DNA of 33,879 bases from assembly GCA_900766735.1 (NCBI GenBank), contig CAAFWO010000012.1, positions 1 to 33,879 of the forward strand. Reading direction: 5' to 3'. The position numbers and the translations under genes are program-made. The notes below the pieces were generated by a model. The model searched no databases. It worked only from the letters and a program-made list of their open reading frames with translations, and was not told where the DNA came from. This document shows, piece by piece, positions 1-8,004 of this stretch. This DNA is from Clostridia bacterium (lineage in GTDB: Bacteria; Bacillota; Clostridia; CAKSNL01; HGM11501). Within the stretch, counting starts at the first letter, position 1. Each line of letters starts with the position of its first letter.

Positions 1-107
1 GACTGACGGACGCCGCCATTGTAGAATAAATCACTTTGCAGTAACTGTTACGCCCGCAACCTTAATCAAAGATCAAAATTTTTTCTAATCATTTTCCTGT
101 TAGCTAT

Positions 108-152
108 AAAAAAACACAACGCCACAGAGATATAAAACTCTGTGGCGTTGTG
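108..152 (-). terminator. intrinsic terminator downstream of sleB
   Basis: A perfect 15-bp stem (115-129 with 138-152) has an 8-nt loop. On the minus strand it is followed by seven T residues (complement of 108-114). It lies about 120 nt past the sleB stop and is oriented to end that transcript. The rest of 1-271 shows no gene. Confidence 0.85.
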
Positions 153-232
153 CTGCTCTCAATCGGTCACTTTTTTGAAAGTATCCTTATGTGAGCCTGC
201 CTTTGGTGCGGTTTTTGGTTGGTACACCGTAG

Positions 233-254
233 GGGAGGATGCCTTCATCCTCCC
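233..254. repeat. small palindrome just past the sleB stop
   Basis: GGGAGGATG (233-241) pairs perfectly with CATCCTCCC (246-254) around a 4-nt loop. It has no T-run on either side, so it is not a standard terminator. It looks like a dispersed intergenic palindrome, but no second close copy was found in this window, so the repeat status is a guess. Confidence 0.4.
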
Positions 255-271
255 GACTGTATCTCCATACG

Positions 272-949
272 CTATTTACAGAAAATATGTTTGCCGATGG
301 TGGTGATGACGGGGCGGGAGCGAATCCATTTATTTGTCGCGGTCACGGGGTTGTAATAATATATCGCGCCGCCGGTCGGGTCCCACCCGGCGAGTGCGTC
401 GCGCGCGGCCCTTAAACAGCTCGCCTCGACCGCGGCGTTAATTTGTCCGTCGTCCACCGCTGTGAACGCCTGAGGCTGATATATCACGCCCGAGACCGAA
501 TTCGGGAACGACGGGTGCTTGACGCGGTTTAGCACCACCGCGCCGACCGCGACCTGGCCTTCATAGGTCTCGCCCCTCGCCTCGCCGTTGATCAGGCGTG
601 CCAAAAGGTTGACGGACGACGAGCTCTGAGAGCCTGTGCGCGGTGCGCTCTGCCCGGTCGGAAGACCGATCGCGGCAAGGGTCGCATTTCCGGCGACTCC
701 GTCCGCCGTTAGGGAGTTCGCCTTCTGGAATTTTACGACCGCCGCCTTTGTGGACGCGCCGTAGACTCCGTCAACGCTTCCTTTATAGTAGCCCCATTCT
801 TTCAGCCGCTGCTGGATTGCGCGGACCTCGCTTCCCGCCGAGCCGGCCTTGGAGAGCGTCGGCAGTGCCGGGGACATATTAAAGGATGCGATTGAAAACG
901 CAATCACGAGAGCTGTGAGAGAAAAAAATATCCGGTTTTTATATTGCAT
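272..949 (-). CDS. sleB: spore cortex-lytic enzyme SleB-like hydrolase
   Basis: The 225-residue protein has an N-terminal signal or anchor segment (about 5-28), a peptidoglycan-binding type 1 domain (about 37-95, with LKEWGYY and the VDGVYGASTKAAVVKFQ pattern), a Ser-rich linker, and a SleB/CwlJ-type hydrolase_2 domain (about 115-224). The motif LINGEARGE places the likely catalytic glutamate at residue 123. SleB is a germination lytic transglycosylase that acts on the muramic-lactam cortex of spores, so the host probably sporulates. The domain order (binding then hydrolase) and the length fit SleB rather than CwlJ, which lacks the binding domain. The ATG start has a GGTGA-type ribosome binding site at 954-961. 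It is transcribed away from the ribosomal operon. A vegetative cell-wall hydrolase of the same fold is the alternative. Confidence 0.85.
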   Translation of the reverse strand: MQYKNRIFFSLTALVIAFSIASFNMSPALPTLSKAGSAGSEVRAIQQRLKEWGYYKGSVDGVYGASTKAAVVKFQKANSLTADGVAGNATLAAIGLPTGQSAPRTGSQSSSSVNLLARLINGEARGETYEGQVAVGAVVLNRVKHPSFPNSVSGVIYQPQAFTAVDDGQINAAVEASCLRAARDALAGWDPTGGAIYYYNPVTATNKWIRSRPVITTIGKHIFCK

Positions 950-1166
950 AATATCACCTTTTTGTTTTTGATTTTTATGTTCATTCGGTCAGCGCACCCG
1001 CATCCGCGTGTCGGTATGCGTGTAACGGCACTTTCGCACAACGCCGTTTCGCATTTTTAATAGTGTTTGCAATGAAACTGAAATTATCCGTTAAAATGCA
1101 CAAAAGGTGACGGAAAAATTCATTTAAAATTTGTACTTTAAAATGTGCGTTAATTTTCGAAAAAGC
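950..1166. other. intergenic spacer between sleB and the S10 operon promoter
   Basis: This holds the 5' region of sleB and the upstream region of the rpsJ promoter. I see no convincing ORF. I looked for a forespore (SigG-type) promoter for sleB and did not find boxes at proper spacing. The part just before 1167 is AT-rich and could act as an UP element for the ribosomal promoter. Confidence 0.5.
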
Positions 1167-1195
1167 TTGACAAAGGCGCACCGTTATGGTAAAAT
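1167..1195 (+). promoter_or_regulatory. strong housekeeping promoter of the S10-spc-alpha operon
   Basis: TTGACA (1167-1172), a 17-bp spacer and TAAAAT (1190-1195) nearly match the SigA consensus. Transcription should start near 1201-1203, leaving a leader of about 330 nt before rpsJ. It is the only near-consensus promoter I see for the ribosomal block. Confidence 0.85.
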
Positions 1196-1200
1196 ACTAA

Positions 1201-1532
1201 GGTCGGTTCGTGAGAACCCATGCTTTGCTGTGCATTTTGGGGCGCAGTTAAAGCGACTACCGATGACGCGGGAGGTTGCGGCAAAAAGCCGGTTTTCCCG
1301 CCGAGGAAGTCCGATTCAGAGAAACCGGGCGAAAGCGCAAAGGTACAAGGTGTGCGCTGTTTTTGAAGATGTTCGGGGGCGATGTGTGGAAGCCTTCGGA
1401 TCTTTCGAAAATGTCCCAGCTTCGGCTGGGAATTAAAGCTGGGGTTGATGAAACACCCGGAACAGTGTATACCGAATTTTCTGAGTCTCCTAAGAATCCC
1501 AAAGCAAATAAAATAAGGAGGCGGTATTACTC
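1201..1532 (+). promoter_or_regulatory. structured 5' leader of the S10 operon mRNA
   Basis: The leader shows a GGTTC/GAACC stem with a GTGA tetraloop at the extreme 5' end (1205-1218). It has a longer interrupted stem (GCGGGA 1268-1273 with TCCCGC 1296-1301, inner GGC/GCC), and a 7-bp stem with a TTCG tetraloop (1414-1431). CCCAGCTT at 1415-1422 can instead pair with AAGCTGGG at 1436-1443, giving two mutually exclusive folds. S10 operon leaders are known targets of r-protein autoregulation (L4 in E. coli). The same role here is inferred. No U-run follows either fold, so simple intrinsic attenuation is unlikely. Confidence 0.6.
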
Positions 1533-1853
1533 ATGGCAAAACAGAAAATAAGAATCAGATTGAAAGCTTATGACCATGCTCTTCTTGACCAGTCCGCAGA
1601 CAAGATTGTGGAAACAGCAAAAAGAACAGGCTCTGAAGTAAAGGGTCCGATTCCTCTTCCCACGGAGAAGGAAGTCGTTACCATTTTAAGAGCGGTGCAT
1701 AAGTACAAGGATTCACGTGAGCAGTTTGAAATGAGAACACACAAGAGATTAATCGACATTCTTTCTCCCACACACAAGACTGTTGAAGCTCTCGGCAGAC
1801 TCGATGTTCCTGCCGGCGTTCAGGTTGAGATCAAACTCGTGCAGAACGCATAA
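1533..1853 (+). CDS. rpsJ: 30S ribosomal protein S10
   Basis: The 106-residue protein has the typical S10 opening (IRIRLKAYDHALLDQSA) and the GPIPLPT loop. It is slightly longer than the usual ~102. S10 sits in the head of the 30S subunit and also acts with Nus factors in antitermination. The start is ATG with AAGGAGGCGG upstream. It is the first gene of the operon after the long leader, and rpsL, rpsG, fusA and tuf do not precede it, so the str operon lies elsewhere or upstream of the window. Confidence 0.97.
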   Translation: MAKQKIRIRLKAYDHALLDQSADKIVETAKRTGSEVKGPIPLPTEKEVVTILRAVHKYKDSREQFEMRTHKRLIDILSPTHKTVEALGRLDVPAGVQVEIKLVQNA

Positions 1854-1935
1854 AAAGGACATCAAAAACTCCGGTTTACCGGTCAATGTTGGCCCAAAGG
1901 TCAACCAATAACCAATTTAAGGAGGAAGTTATTCC

Positions 1936-2568
1936 ATGGAAAAGGCAATTATAGGTAAGAAAATCGGCATGACTCAGGTTTTCAATGCGGACGGAAAAGT
2001 TGTTCCCGTAACTGTTGTCGAAGCCGGCCCCTGCACAGTAATTCAGAAGAAGACCGTTGAGAAGGACGGTTATGAGGCTGTTCAGGTTGGATTCGCACCC
2101 TTGAAGGACAAGCACACAACGAAGCCTTTGAAGGGTCATTTCGCTAAAGCCGGCGCTGAAGCGAAGAAATATTTAAGAGAGTTCAGACTCTCCGACACAT
2201 CGGCTCTCAATCTTAACGATGAGATCAGGGCGGACATCTTCGCCGAGGCTGACAAGGTCGATGTAATCGGTATTTCCAAAGGTAAAGGCTACGCCGGTGT
2301 TATCAAGCGTCACAATGCAAGCCGTCTTAAGGAAACACACGGTACGGGTCCCGTACACCGTCACCCCGGTTCAATGGGCGCATGCTCCACTCCCTCGAGA
2401 GTATTAAAGGGCAAGAAGCTTCCCGGTCACATGGGTGTTGACAGAGTTACCGTATTAAACCTTGAAATCGTAAAAGTTGATGCCGAGAGAAATCTTCTTT
2501 TGATAAAAGGTGCAATTCCCGGCGCTAAGGGCGGAATTGTTACAGTAAGAAACGCAGTTAAAGCGTAA
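1936..2568 (+). CDS. rplC: 50S ribosomal protein L3
   Basis: The 210-residue protein opens with GKKIGMTQVF and has the conserved RHNASRLKETHGTGPVHR and PGSMGACSTPSRVLKGKKLPGHMG stretches, the latter in the extension that reaches the peptidyl-transferase centre. L3 is an early 23S rRNA assembly protein. It starts at ATG with GGAGGAAG at 1921-1928 and lies 82 nt after rpsJ. That is the largest gap among the first operon genes, and it contains a local repeat of GGTCAA but no convincing terminator. Confidence 0.97.
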   Translation: MEKAIIGKKIGMTQVFNADGKVVPVTVVEAGPCTVIQKKTVEKDGYEAVQVGFAPLKDKHTTKPLKGHFAKAGAEAKKYLREFRLSDTSALNLNDEIRADIFAEADKVDVIGISKGKGYAGVIKRHNASRLKETHGTGPVHRHPGSMGACSTPSRVLKGKKLPGHMGVDRVTVLNLEIVKVDAERNLLLIKGAIPGAKGGIVTVRNAVKA

Positions 2569-2591
2569 GTTTGAAGGAAGGAGGAATTTAC

Positions 2592-3215
2592 ATGCCTAAA
2601 ACAGATTTATTTGATATGACTGCCGCTAAGGTAGGCGAGATCGATCTTGCGGACGCGGTTTTCGGCTGTGAGGTAAACGGTGCCGTTCTTCATACGGTCG
2701 TTAAAAACTATCTTGCAAACCAGAGACAGGGCACGCAGTCGACAAAGACACGTACCGAAGTTAACGGCGGCGGCGCAAAGCCCTACAGACAGAAGGGTAC
2801 AGGCCGTGCAAGACAGGGCTCCATCAGAGCTCCTCAGCATGTCGGCGGCGGCGTTGCATTGGGACCGAAGCCCAGAGACTACAGATATTCTATTAACAAG
2901 AAGGTAAAGACTCTGGCTATGAAGTCCGCTCTTTCGTCCAAGGTTCTTGAGAACAAGATCTTCGTTATCGATGATCTTAAGATGGACGAAGTTAAGACAA
3001 AGACCATGGCGTCCTTCATCGCGAAGCTCGGCGAGGACAAGAAGGCTCTCGTCGTTACCTGCGATAAGGATACAAACGTATATCTTTCCACAAGAAACAT
3101 TGAAGGCGCAAAAGCTTCCTTTGTCGGAATGCTTAACGTATATGACCTTTTGAAGTACGATAAGCTTATTGTGGCTAAGAGTGCGGTAGAGAAACTCCAG
3201 GAGGTGTATGCGTAA
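2592..3215 (+). CDS. rplD: 50S ribosomal protein L4
   Basis: A 207-residue L4: the central extended loop is recognisable from KTRTEVNGGGAKPYRQKG followed by GRARQGS, the part that lines the polypeptide exit tunnel. I chose ATG 2592, which has AGGAAGGAGG just upstream. An in-frame TTG at 2571 would precede that binding site. L4 is the classical autogenous repressor of S10 operons, so it is the natural ligand candidate for the leader at 1201-1532. The stop overlaps the next start by one base (TAATG). Confidence 0.97.
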   Translation: MPKTDLFDMTAAKVGEIDLADAVFGCEVNGAVLHTVVKNYLANQRQGTQSTKTRTEVNGGGAKPYRQKGTGRARQGSIRAPQHVGGGVALGPKPRDYRYSINKKVKTLAMKSALSSKVLENKIFVIDDLKMDEVKTKTMASFIAKLGEDKKALVVTCDKDTNVYLSTRNIEGAKASFVGMLNVYDLLKYDKLIVAKSAVEKLQEVYA

Positions 3216-3514
3216 TGAATAAAACAGCTTACGATATAATTAAAAAGCCCTTGATCACAGAGCAGGGCATGGAGCAGATCGCTGACAGAAAGTATACTTT
3301 CGTTGTAAGCCTCACCGCTAACAAGATCGAGATAAAGAAGGCCGTTGAAGAGTTGTTCCCCGGCACTGAGGTTGAAAAGGTTACGACCGCAAGATTTATG
3401 GGAAAGCTCAAAAGAATGGGCGCTAACCAGGGAAGAAGACCCGACTGGAAAAAGGCAGTAGTAAAGCTTACCGAAAACAGCAAGACTATCGAAGCCTTCG
3501 AAGGTCTCATATAA
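3215..3514 (+). CDS. rplW: 50S ribosomal protein L23
   Basis: The 99-residue protein has the L23 hallmarks: YDIIKKPLITEQG, then YTFVVSLTANKIEIKKAVEELF. L23 sits at the tunnel exit and is the docking point for trigger factor and SRP. The ATG shares one base with the rplD stop, so translation is probably coupled. The ribosome binding site (CAGGAGGTG) lies inside the end of rplD. Confidence 0.97.
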   Translation: MNKTAYDIIKKPLITEQGMEQIADRKYTFVVSLTANKIEIKKAVEELFPGTEVEKVTTARFMGKLKRMGANQGRRPDWKKAVVKLTENSKTIEAFEGLI

Positions 3515-3550
3515 TCCCGGTAAGTTAAAGAAAGTTAGGAGTTGAAAAAA

Positions 3551-4384
3551 ATGGCTATAAGAAAGTACAATCCTACTTCTCCTGCACGCAGACAGATGAC
3601 GGTTTCCACTTTCGAGGAAATCACCACCAACAAGCCCGAGCGTTCCCTTTTGGAACCTTTGAAGAATAATGCCGGAAGAAATTCCTACGGCAGAATCACG
3701 GTTCGTCACAGAGGCGGCGCTAACAGGAGAAAATACAGAGTTATAGATTTCAAGAGAAACAAGCTTGACATGACCGCAACGGTTATGACGATCGAGTACG
3801 ACCCGAACAGAAGCGCGAACATCGCTCTTGTTCAGTATGAGGACGGCGAGAAGAGGTATGTCTTGGCTCCCTCCGAGATCAAGGTCGGCGACAAGATCGT
3901 TTCCGGCGAAGGCGCGGACATTAAGCCCGGCAACTGCCTTCCCATCAAGGCTATTCCGGTCGGTACCCTTATCCACAACATCGAGATTTCGAAGGGCAAG
4001 GGCGGCCAGCTTGTAAGAAGCGCAGGCGCAAGCGCACAGCTCATGGCTAAGGAAGGCAAATATGCTCAGATCAGAATGCCCTCCGGCGAGGTTAGAATGA
4101 TCGATGTTGACTGCAAGGCTACGATCGGCGTTATCGGAAACCTCGACCATGAGAACATTTCAATCGGTAAAGCCGGCAGAAAGAGACACATGGGCATCCG
4201 TCCCACTGTCCGCGGTGTTGTAATGAACCCGAACGACCATCCTCACGGCGGTGGTGAAGGTAAGTCACCCATCGGTCTGCCCAGCCCCGTTACACCTTGG
4301 GGTAAGCCTGCTTTGGGTCTTAAGACGCGTAAGCATAAGAGATACTCTAACAAGTATATCGTTAAGACCCGCAACGGTAAATAA
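3551..4384 (+). CDS. rplB: 50S ribosomal protein L2
   Basis: A 277-residue L2, the standard length. Near the C-terminus the HPHGGGEGKSPIG motif carries the conserved histidine next to the peptidyl-transferase centre. L2 is needed for subunit joining. I chose ATG 3551, which has AGGAG at 3537-3541. An in-frame TTG at 3542 lies too close to that site and adds residues not seen in the family. Confidence 0.97.
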   Translation: MAIRKYNPTSPARRQMTVSTFEEITTNKPERSLLEPLKNNAGRNSYGRITVRHRGGANRRKYRVIDFKRNKLDMTATVMTIEYDPNRSANIALVQYEDGEKRYVLAPSEIKVGDKIVSGEGADIKPGNCLPIKAIPVGTLIHNIEISKGKGGQLVRSAGASAQLMAKEGKYAQIRMPSGEVRMIDVDCKATIGVIGNLDHENISIGKAGRKRHMGIRPTVRGVVMNPNDHPHGGGEGKSPIGLPSPVTPWGKPALGLKTRKHKRYSNKYIVKTRNGK

Positions 4385-4402
4385 TATAAGGAGGATTTAT
4401 AA

Positions 4403-4681
4403 ATGGGACGCAGCATAAAGAAAGGCCCCTTCGTTGATGAAAAGCTTTACAATCGTATTGTTAAGATGAACGAGGCAGGCGAAAAAAGAGTTCTTAAAAC
4501 CTGGTCAAGATCTTCCACGATTTTCCCCGATTTTGTAGGTCATACAATAGCGGTTCATGACGGAAGAAAGCATGTTCCGGTTTATGTAACAGAAGATATG
4601 GTTGGTCATAAGTTAGGTGAATTTGCTCCGACAAGAACCTTTAAGGGTCATGCGGGCGCAAAGACAACCGGCACGAAATAA
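4403..4681 (+). CDS. rpsS: 30S ribosomal protein S19
   Basis: The 92-residue protein begins MGRSIKKGPFVDEKL and has the TWSRSSTIFPDFVGHTIAVHDG core typical of S19. It forms a complex with S13 in the 30S head that contacts A-site tRNA. The start is ATG behind AAGGAGG, 18 nt after rplB. Confidence 0.97.
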   Translation: MGRSIKKGPFVDEKLYNRIVKMNEAGEKRVLKTWSRSSTIFPDFVGHTIAVHDGRKHVPVYVTEDMVGHKLGEFAPTRTFKGHAGAKTTGTK

Positions 4682-4708
4682 TATCTCGTAAGAGAGGAGG
4701 AATTGTCG

Positions 4709-5062
4709 ATGGAGGCAAGAACAGAAGCGAAAGCGATTGCACGCTATATTCGCATATCACCCAGAAAGGTGAATATTGTCAACGACCTCATCAGAAACAA
4801 GCCCGTGGGCACTGCAATGGGAATTCTCAAGAACACACCCAAGGCTGCTTCTGAGGTTTTAATAAAACTTTTAGGCTCCGCTGTAGCAAACGCGGAAAAC
4901 AATTTCGGCATGAATCCTGATGATTTGTACGTAGCAGAGGCTTACGCAAATGCGGGTCCGACATTAAAAAGAATCAGACCCAGAGCACAGGGACGTGCGT
5001 TCAGGATATTAAAAAGAACATGCCACATTACTATAGTTGTTAAAGAAAGGGAGGCAAAATAA
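4709..5062 (+). CDS. rplV: 50S ribosomal protein L22
   Basis: The 117-residue protein has the L22 opening (RYIRISPRKVNIV) and the tunnel-lining loop near its end (PTLKRIRPRAQGRAFRI). Changes in that loop give macrolide resistance in other bacteria; none is obvious here. I chose ATG 4709, 7 nt after GAGAGGAGGA. An upstream TTG at 4703 overlaps the binding site. The stop shares one base with the rpsC start. Confidence 0.97.
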   Translation: MEARTEAKAIARYIRISPRKVNIVNDLIRNKPVGTAMGILKNTPKAASEVLIKLLGSAVANAENNFGMNPDDLYVAEAYANAGPTLKRIRPRAQGRAFRILKRTCHITIVVKEREAK

Positions 5063-5796
5063 TGGGTCAGAAAGTTAATCCCCACGGCTTGAGAGTCGGC
5101 GTCATCAAAGACTGGGACTCCAAGTGGTACGCTGATAAAAAGACTTTCGGCGACAATCTTGTAGAAGATTATAAGATCAGAACCTTCCTTAAGAAGACCT
5201 TGTTTGCCGCTAACGTTTCCAAAATAGAAATCGAGAGAGCAAACAACAAGGTAACGGTTTCTATCAACACGGCAAGACCCGGTGTTATCATCGGTAAGAA
5301 CGGTTCTGAAATCGAAAAGCTGAAAGATAAGATCGCTGCAATGACCGGCAAGGAAGTTGCGGTAAACATCGTTGAAGTTAAGAATCCTTCAACAAACGCT
5401 CAGCTCGTTGCTGAGAACATCGCTGCACAGCTTGAGAAGAGAATTTCCTTCAGAAAGGCTATGAAGAGCTCGATGCAGAGAGCGATGAAGATGGGAGCAA
5501 AGGGTATCAAGACCACATGCTCAGGCCGTTTGGGCGGTGCCGAGATCGCAAGAACAGAGCACTATCACGACGGTACCATTCCGCTTCAGACATTGAGAGC
5601 TGATATTGATTACGGATTCTGGGAGGCAAACACCACCTACGGTAAGATCGGCGTTAAGGTATGGATCTATAAGGGTGAGGTTCTTCCCGGAACAAAGGCG
5701 GCTGCCGAGATCGCTCCTCCGGTAAATGAGAGACCGAGGAGAGACAGAAGAGCGCCCCGCAGGACGGAAGGAGGCAAAAACAATGTTAATGCCTAA
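5062..5796 (+). CDS. rpsC: 30S ribosomal protein S3
   Basis: A 244-residue S3 with MGQKVNPHGLRVG at the start, a KH domain around residues 45-110 (RPGVIIGKNGSEIEKL), and the C-terminal S3 domain ending near KVWIYKGEVLP. A basic tail (RPRRDRRAPRR) follows. S3 forms part of the mRNA entry channel and helicase. Its last 14 bases overlap the start of rplP, so coupling is likely. Confidence 0.97.
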   Translation: MGQKVNPHGLRVGVIKDWDSKWYADKKTFGDNLVEDYKIRTFLKKTLFAANVSKIEIERANNKVTVSINTARPGVIIGKNGSEIEKLKDKIAAMTGKEVAVNIVEVKNPSTNAQLVAENIAAQLEKRISFRKAMKSSMQRAMKMGAKGIKTTCSGRLGGAEIARTEHYHDGTIPLQTLRADIDYGFWEANTTYGKIGVKVWIYKGEVLPGTKAAAEIAPPVNERPRRDRRAPRRTEGGKNNVNA

Positions 5797-6214
5797 AAGA
5801 GTTAAGCACAGAAGAGTGTTCAGAGGCAGAATGAAGGGCACCGCGCAGAAGGGTAACACGGTTACTTACGGCGATTACGGCCTTCAGGCTCTTCAGCCCG
5901 CCTGGATCACTTCCAACCAGATAGAGGCTGCCCGTATCGCGCTTACGCGTTACATCAAGAGAGGCGGTCAGGTATTCATTAAAATATTCCCCGATAAGCC
6001 TGTAACCGAAAAGCCGGCTGAGACCCGAATGGGTTCCGGTAAAGGTTCTCCCGAGTATTGGGTAGCCGTTGTTAAGCCGGGCAGAGTTTTGTTCGAGGTT
6101 AAGGGCGTTGAAGAGGAAGTTGCAAGAGAAGCAATGAGACTCGCTATGCACAAGCTCCCCATAAAGTGCAAATTTGTTAAAAAAGAAACGGAGGGTGATT
6201 CGAATGAAAATTAA
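5783..6214 (+). CDS. rplP: 50S ribosomal protein L16
   Basis: The 143-residue protein starts MLMPKRVKHRRVFRG, the standard L16 beginning, and has the GDYGLQALQPAWITSNQIEA block and the GSGKGSPEYWVAVVKPG loop near the A-site tRNA elbow. I place the start at ATG 5783, inside rpsC, 7-8 nt after GGAAGGAGG. A second in-frame ATG lies two codons later. The 3' end overlaps rpmC by 11 nt. Confidence 0.96.
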   Translation: MLMPKRVKHRRVFRGRMKGTAQKGNTVTYGDYGLQALQPAWITSNQIEAARIALTRYIKRGGQVFIKIFPDKPVTEKPAETRMGSGKGSPEYWVAVVKPGRVLFEVKGVEEEVAREAMRLAMHKLPIKCKFVKKETEGDSNEN

Positions 6215-6398
6215 AGAAATTCGTGAATTATCCTTAGAGGAACTTAAGAGCAAGCTTGGCGACCTTAAGAGCGAGCTTTTCAATCTCAGATTCCAGCATG
6301 CGACAAATCAGCTCGACAATCCGATGAAGATAGTTGAGACGAAAAAGTCCATCGCTAAAGTGATGACGGTAATCAAAGAGAAAGAGATGAACGCGTAA
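6204..6398 (+). CDS. rpmC: 50S ribosomal protein L29
   Basis: The 64-residue protein has the L29 signature of two antiparallel helices: MKIKEIRELSLEEL then LKSELFNLRFQHATNQLDNP. I set the start at ATG 6204 behind GGAGGGTGA, because the upstream in-frame codons lie within rplP and are not L29-like. It sits near L23 at the tunnel exit. It overlaps rplP by 11 nt. Confidence 0.96.
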   Translation: MKIKEIRELSLEELKSKLGDLKSELFNLRFQHATNQLDNPMKIVETKKSIAKVMTVIKEKEMNA

Positions 6399-6422
6399 GC
6401 CGCTCGGAAGGAGGTAAAATAA

Positions 6423-6683
6423 ATGTCTGAAACAAGAAATTTCCGCAAAGTCAGAATAGGTGTTGTCAAGAGCAACAAAATGGATAAGACCATCGTTGTT
6501 GCGATTGAAGAGCACGTTAAGCATCCTCTCTACGGCAAGGTTGTTAAGAGAACCTACACTCTTAAGGCTCATGACGAAAACAATGAGTGCCGGATCGGCG
6601 ATAAGGTAAAGGTTATGGAGACGAGACCCTTGAGCCGTGACAAGAGATGGAGACTTGTTGAAATAGTAGAAAAAGTTAAATAA
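6423..6683 (+). CDS. rpsQ: 30S ribosomal protein S17
   Basis: The 86-residue OB-fold protein has KVRIGVVKSNKMDKTIVVAI and the RPLSRDKRWRL C-terminal motif of S17. It binds 16S rRNA early in assembly. ATG start after GGAAGGAGG, 24 nt beyond rpmC. Confidence 0.97.
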   Translation: MSETRNFRKVRIGVVKSNKMDKTIVVAIEEHVKHPLYGKVVKRTYTLKAHDENNECRIGDKVKVMETRPLSRDKRWRLVEIVEKVK

Positions 6684-6721
6684 TTTATTCCAATTCAAAT
6701 TATCGGAAGGAGTGAAAAATC

Positions 6722-7090
6722 GTGATACAGCAGCAGACTCTTTTAAAAGTAGCTGACAATACAGGTGCTAAGGAGCTTATGTGTATCCGCGTTTTAGGCG
6801 GATCAGGCAGAAAGTATGCGTCCGTTGGCGACGTTATCATCTGCTCGGTTAAGAAAGCAGCACCCGGCGGTATTGTTAAAAAAGGTGATGTTGTAAAGGC
6901 GGTTGTCGTTCGTACTGTTAACAACTTAAGACGTGCGGATGGTTCTTATATAAGATTTGACGAAAACGCTGCGGTTATAATCCAGGAAGACAAAAACCCC
7001 AAGGGGACACGTATCTTCGGGCCCGTGGCAAGAGAGTTAAGAGAAAAAGAATATATGAAAATTCTTTCTCTTGCTCCCGAAGTTCTGTAA
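6722..7090 (+). CDS. rplN: 50S ribosomal protein L14
   Basis: The 122-residue protein begins with the invariant L14 sequence (MIQQQTLLKVADNTGAKE) and includes VRTVNNLRRADGSYIRFDENAAV. L14 contacts L19 and the 30S at an intersubunit bridge. The start codon is GTG (6722), behind GGAAGGAGTG. The alignment of the N-terminus leaves no better choice. Confidence 0.97.
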   Translation: MIQQQTLLKVADNTGAKELMCIRVLGGSGRKYASVGDVIICSVKKAAPGGIVKKGDVVKAVVVRTVNNLRRADGSYIRFDENAAVIIQEDKNPKGTRIFGPVARELREKEYMKILSLAPEVL

Positions 7091-7102
7091 GGAGGTACCA
7101 AT

Positions 7103-7423
7103 ATGTCGCTTCATATTAAGAAAGGTGACCAGGTAGTAGTATTATCCGGCTCACACAAAGGTAAGACAGGCAAGGTGCTTTCCGTAGATCCCAAGGCCGG
7201 CAGAGTTGTAGTTGAGAACGTTAACATAACGACCAAGCATCAGAAGGCTAAAAGCCAGACTGAGCCCGGCGGAATTATCAAGAAGGAAGCACCCATCAAT
7301 GCATGCAAGGTAATGCATATCTGCCCCAAGTGCAATAAGCCCACAAGAATAGGCTATAAGCTGCTTGACGGCGGCAACAAGGTTCGCGTTTGCAAAAAGT
7401 GCGGTGAAACCTTTAACGACTGA
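7103..7423 (+). CDS. rplX: 50S ribosomal protein L24 with CxxC pairs
   Basis: A 106-residue L24 with an N-terminal KOW motif (residues 6-35, KKGDQVVVLSGSHKGKTGKV). The C-terminal part carries two CxxC pairs, C74-C77 (CPKC) and C97-C100 (CKKC), which form a likely zinc ribbon. This type is common in Firmicutes and absent from E. coli L24. L24 is one of the assembly initiators of the 50S subunit. ATG start after AAGGAGG. Confidence 0.96.
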   Translation: MSLHIKKGDQVVVLSGSHKGKTGKVLSVDPKAGRVVVENVNITTKHQKAKSQTEPGGIIKKEAPINACKVMHICPKCNKPTRIGYKLLDGGNKVRVCKKCGETFND

Positions 7424-7442
7424 TGAGAGGAGGTTGTGACCA

Positions 7443-7982
7443 ATGGCAAGACTTAAAACATTGTATGACGAACAGGTAACCAAGGCTTTGGTTGAAAAGT
7501 TCGGTTATAAAAATCCCATGGAGATCCCGAAGATTTCCAAGGTAGTTGTTAATATCGGTATCGGTGAGGCAAAGGATAATCCCAAGGAGCTTGAAGCCGC
7601 TATAGGCGACCTCGGCAAGATTACCGGTCAGAAGGCCATCACCACAAAGGCTAAAAAGTCCATCGCTAACTTTAAGTTAAGAGAGGGCGTGGAGATAGGC
7701 TGCAAGGTAACCTTAAGAAGAGACAAAATGTATGAGTTCCTTGACAGATTCATCAACGTTGCACTTCCTCGAGTTAGAGACTTCAGCGGTATTAACCCTG
7801 ACAGCTTCGACGGAAGAGGTAACTACAATATCGGTATCAAGGAACAGATCATTTTCCCTGAGATCGAGTACGATAAGATCGACAAGATCAGAGGTATGGA
7901 TATCGTAATCGTAACGACTGCCAAGACCGATGAAGAAGCACGTGAGCTCCTCAGACTTATGGGCGCTCCGTTCGCTCGCTAA
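7443..7982 (+). CDS. rplE: 50S ribosomal protein L5
   Basis: The 179-residue protein has the L5 signatures VVVNIGIGEA, TGQKAITTKAKKSIANFK and the C-terminal DIVIVTTAKTDEEARELL. L5 binds 5S rRNA together with L18 and contacts P-site tRNA. ATG start after GAGAGGAGG. Confidence 0.97.
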   Translation: MARLKTLYDEQVTKALVEKFGYKNPMEIPKISKVVVNIGIGEAKDNPKELEAAIGDLGKITGQKAITTKAKKSIANFKLREGVEIGCKVTLRRDKMYEFLDRFINVALPRVRDFSGINPDSFDGRGNYNIGIKEQIIFPEIEYDKIDKIRGMDIVIVTTAKTDEEARELLRLMGAPFAR

Positions 7983-8004
7983 TGCAGGGAGGAAAGGATA
8001 AGTT

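Noticed and set aside
950..1166. Sporulation-specific promoter for sleB
   Set aside because: CATAAAA-like boxes exist but no partner box lies at 17-18 bp.
2879..4150. 423-codon open frame on the minus strand
   Set aside because: It is wholly antisense to rplD, rplW and rplB, which are certain genes. It has no binding site and no recognisable domain; its length is a by-product of codon bias.
5786..6283. 165-codon minus-strand frame
   Set aside because: Antisense to rplP and rpmC, low complexity in Ser/Leu, no support.
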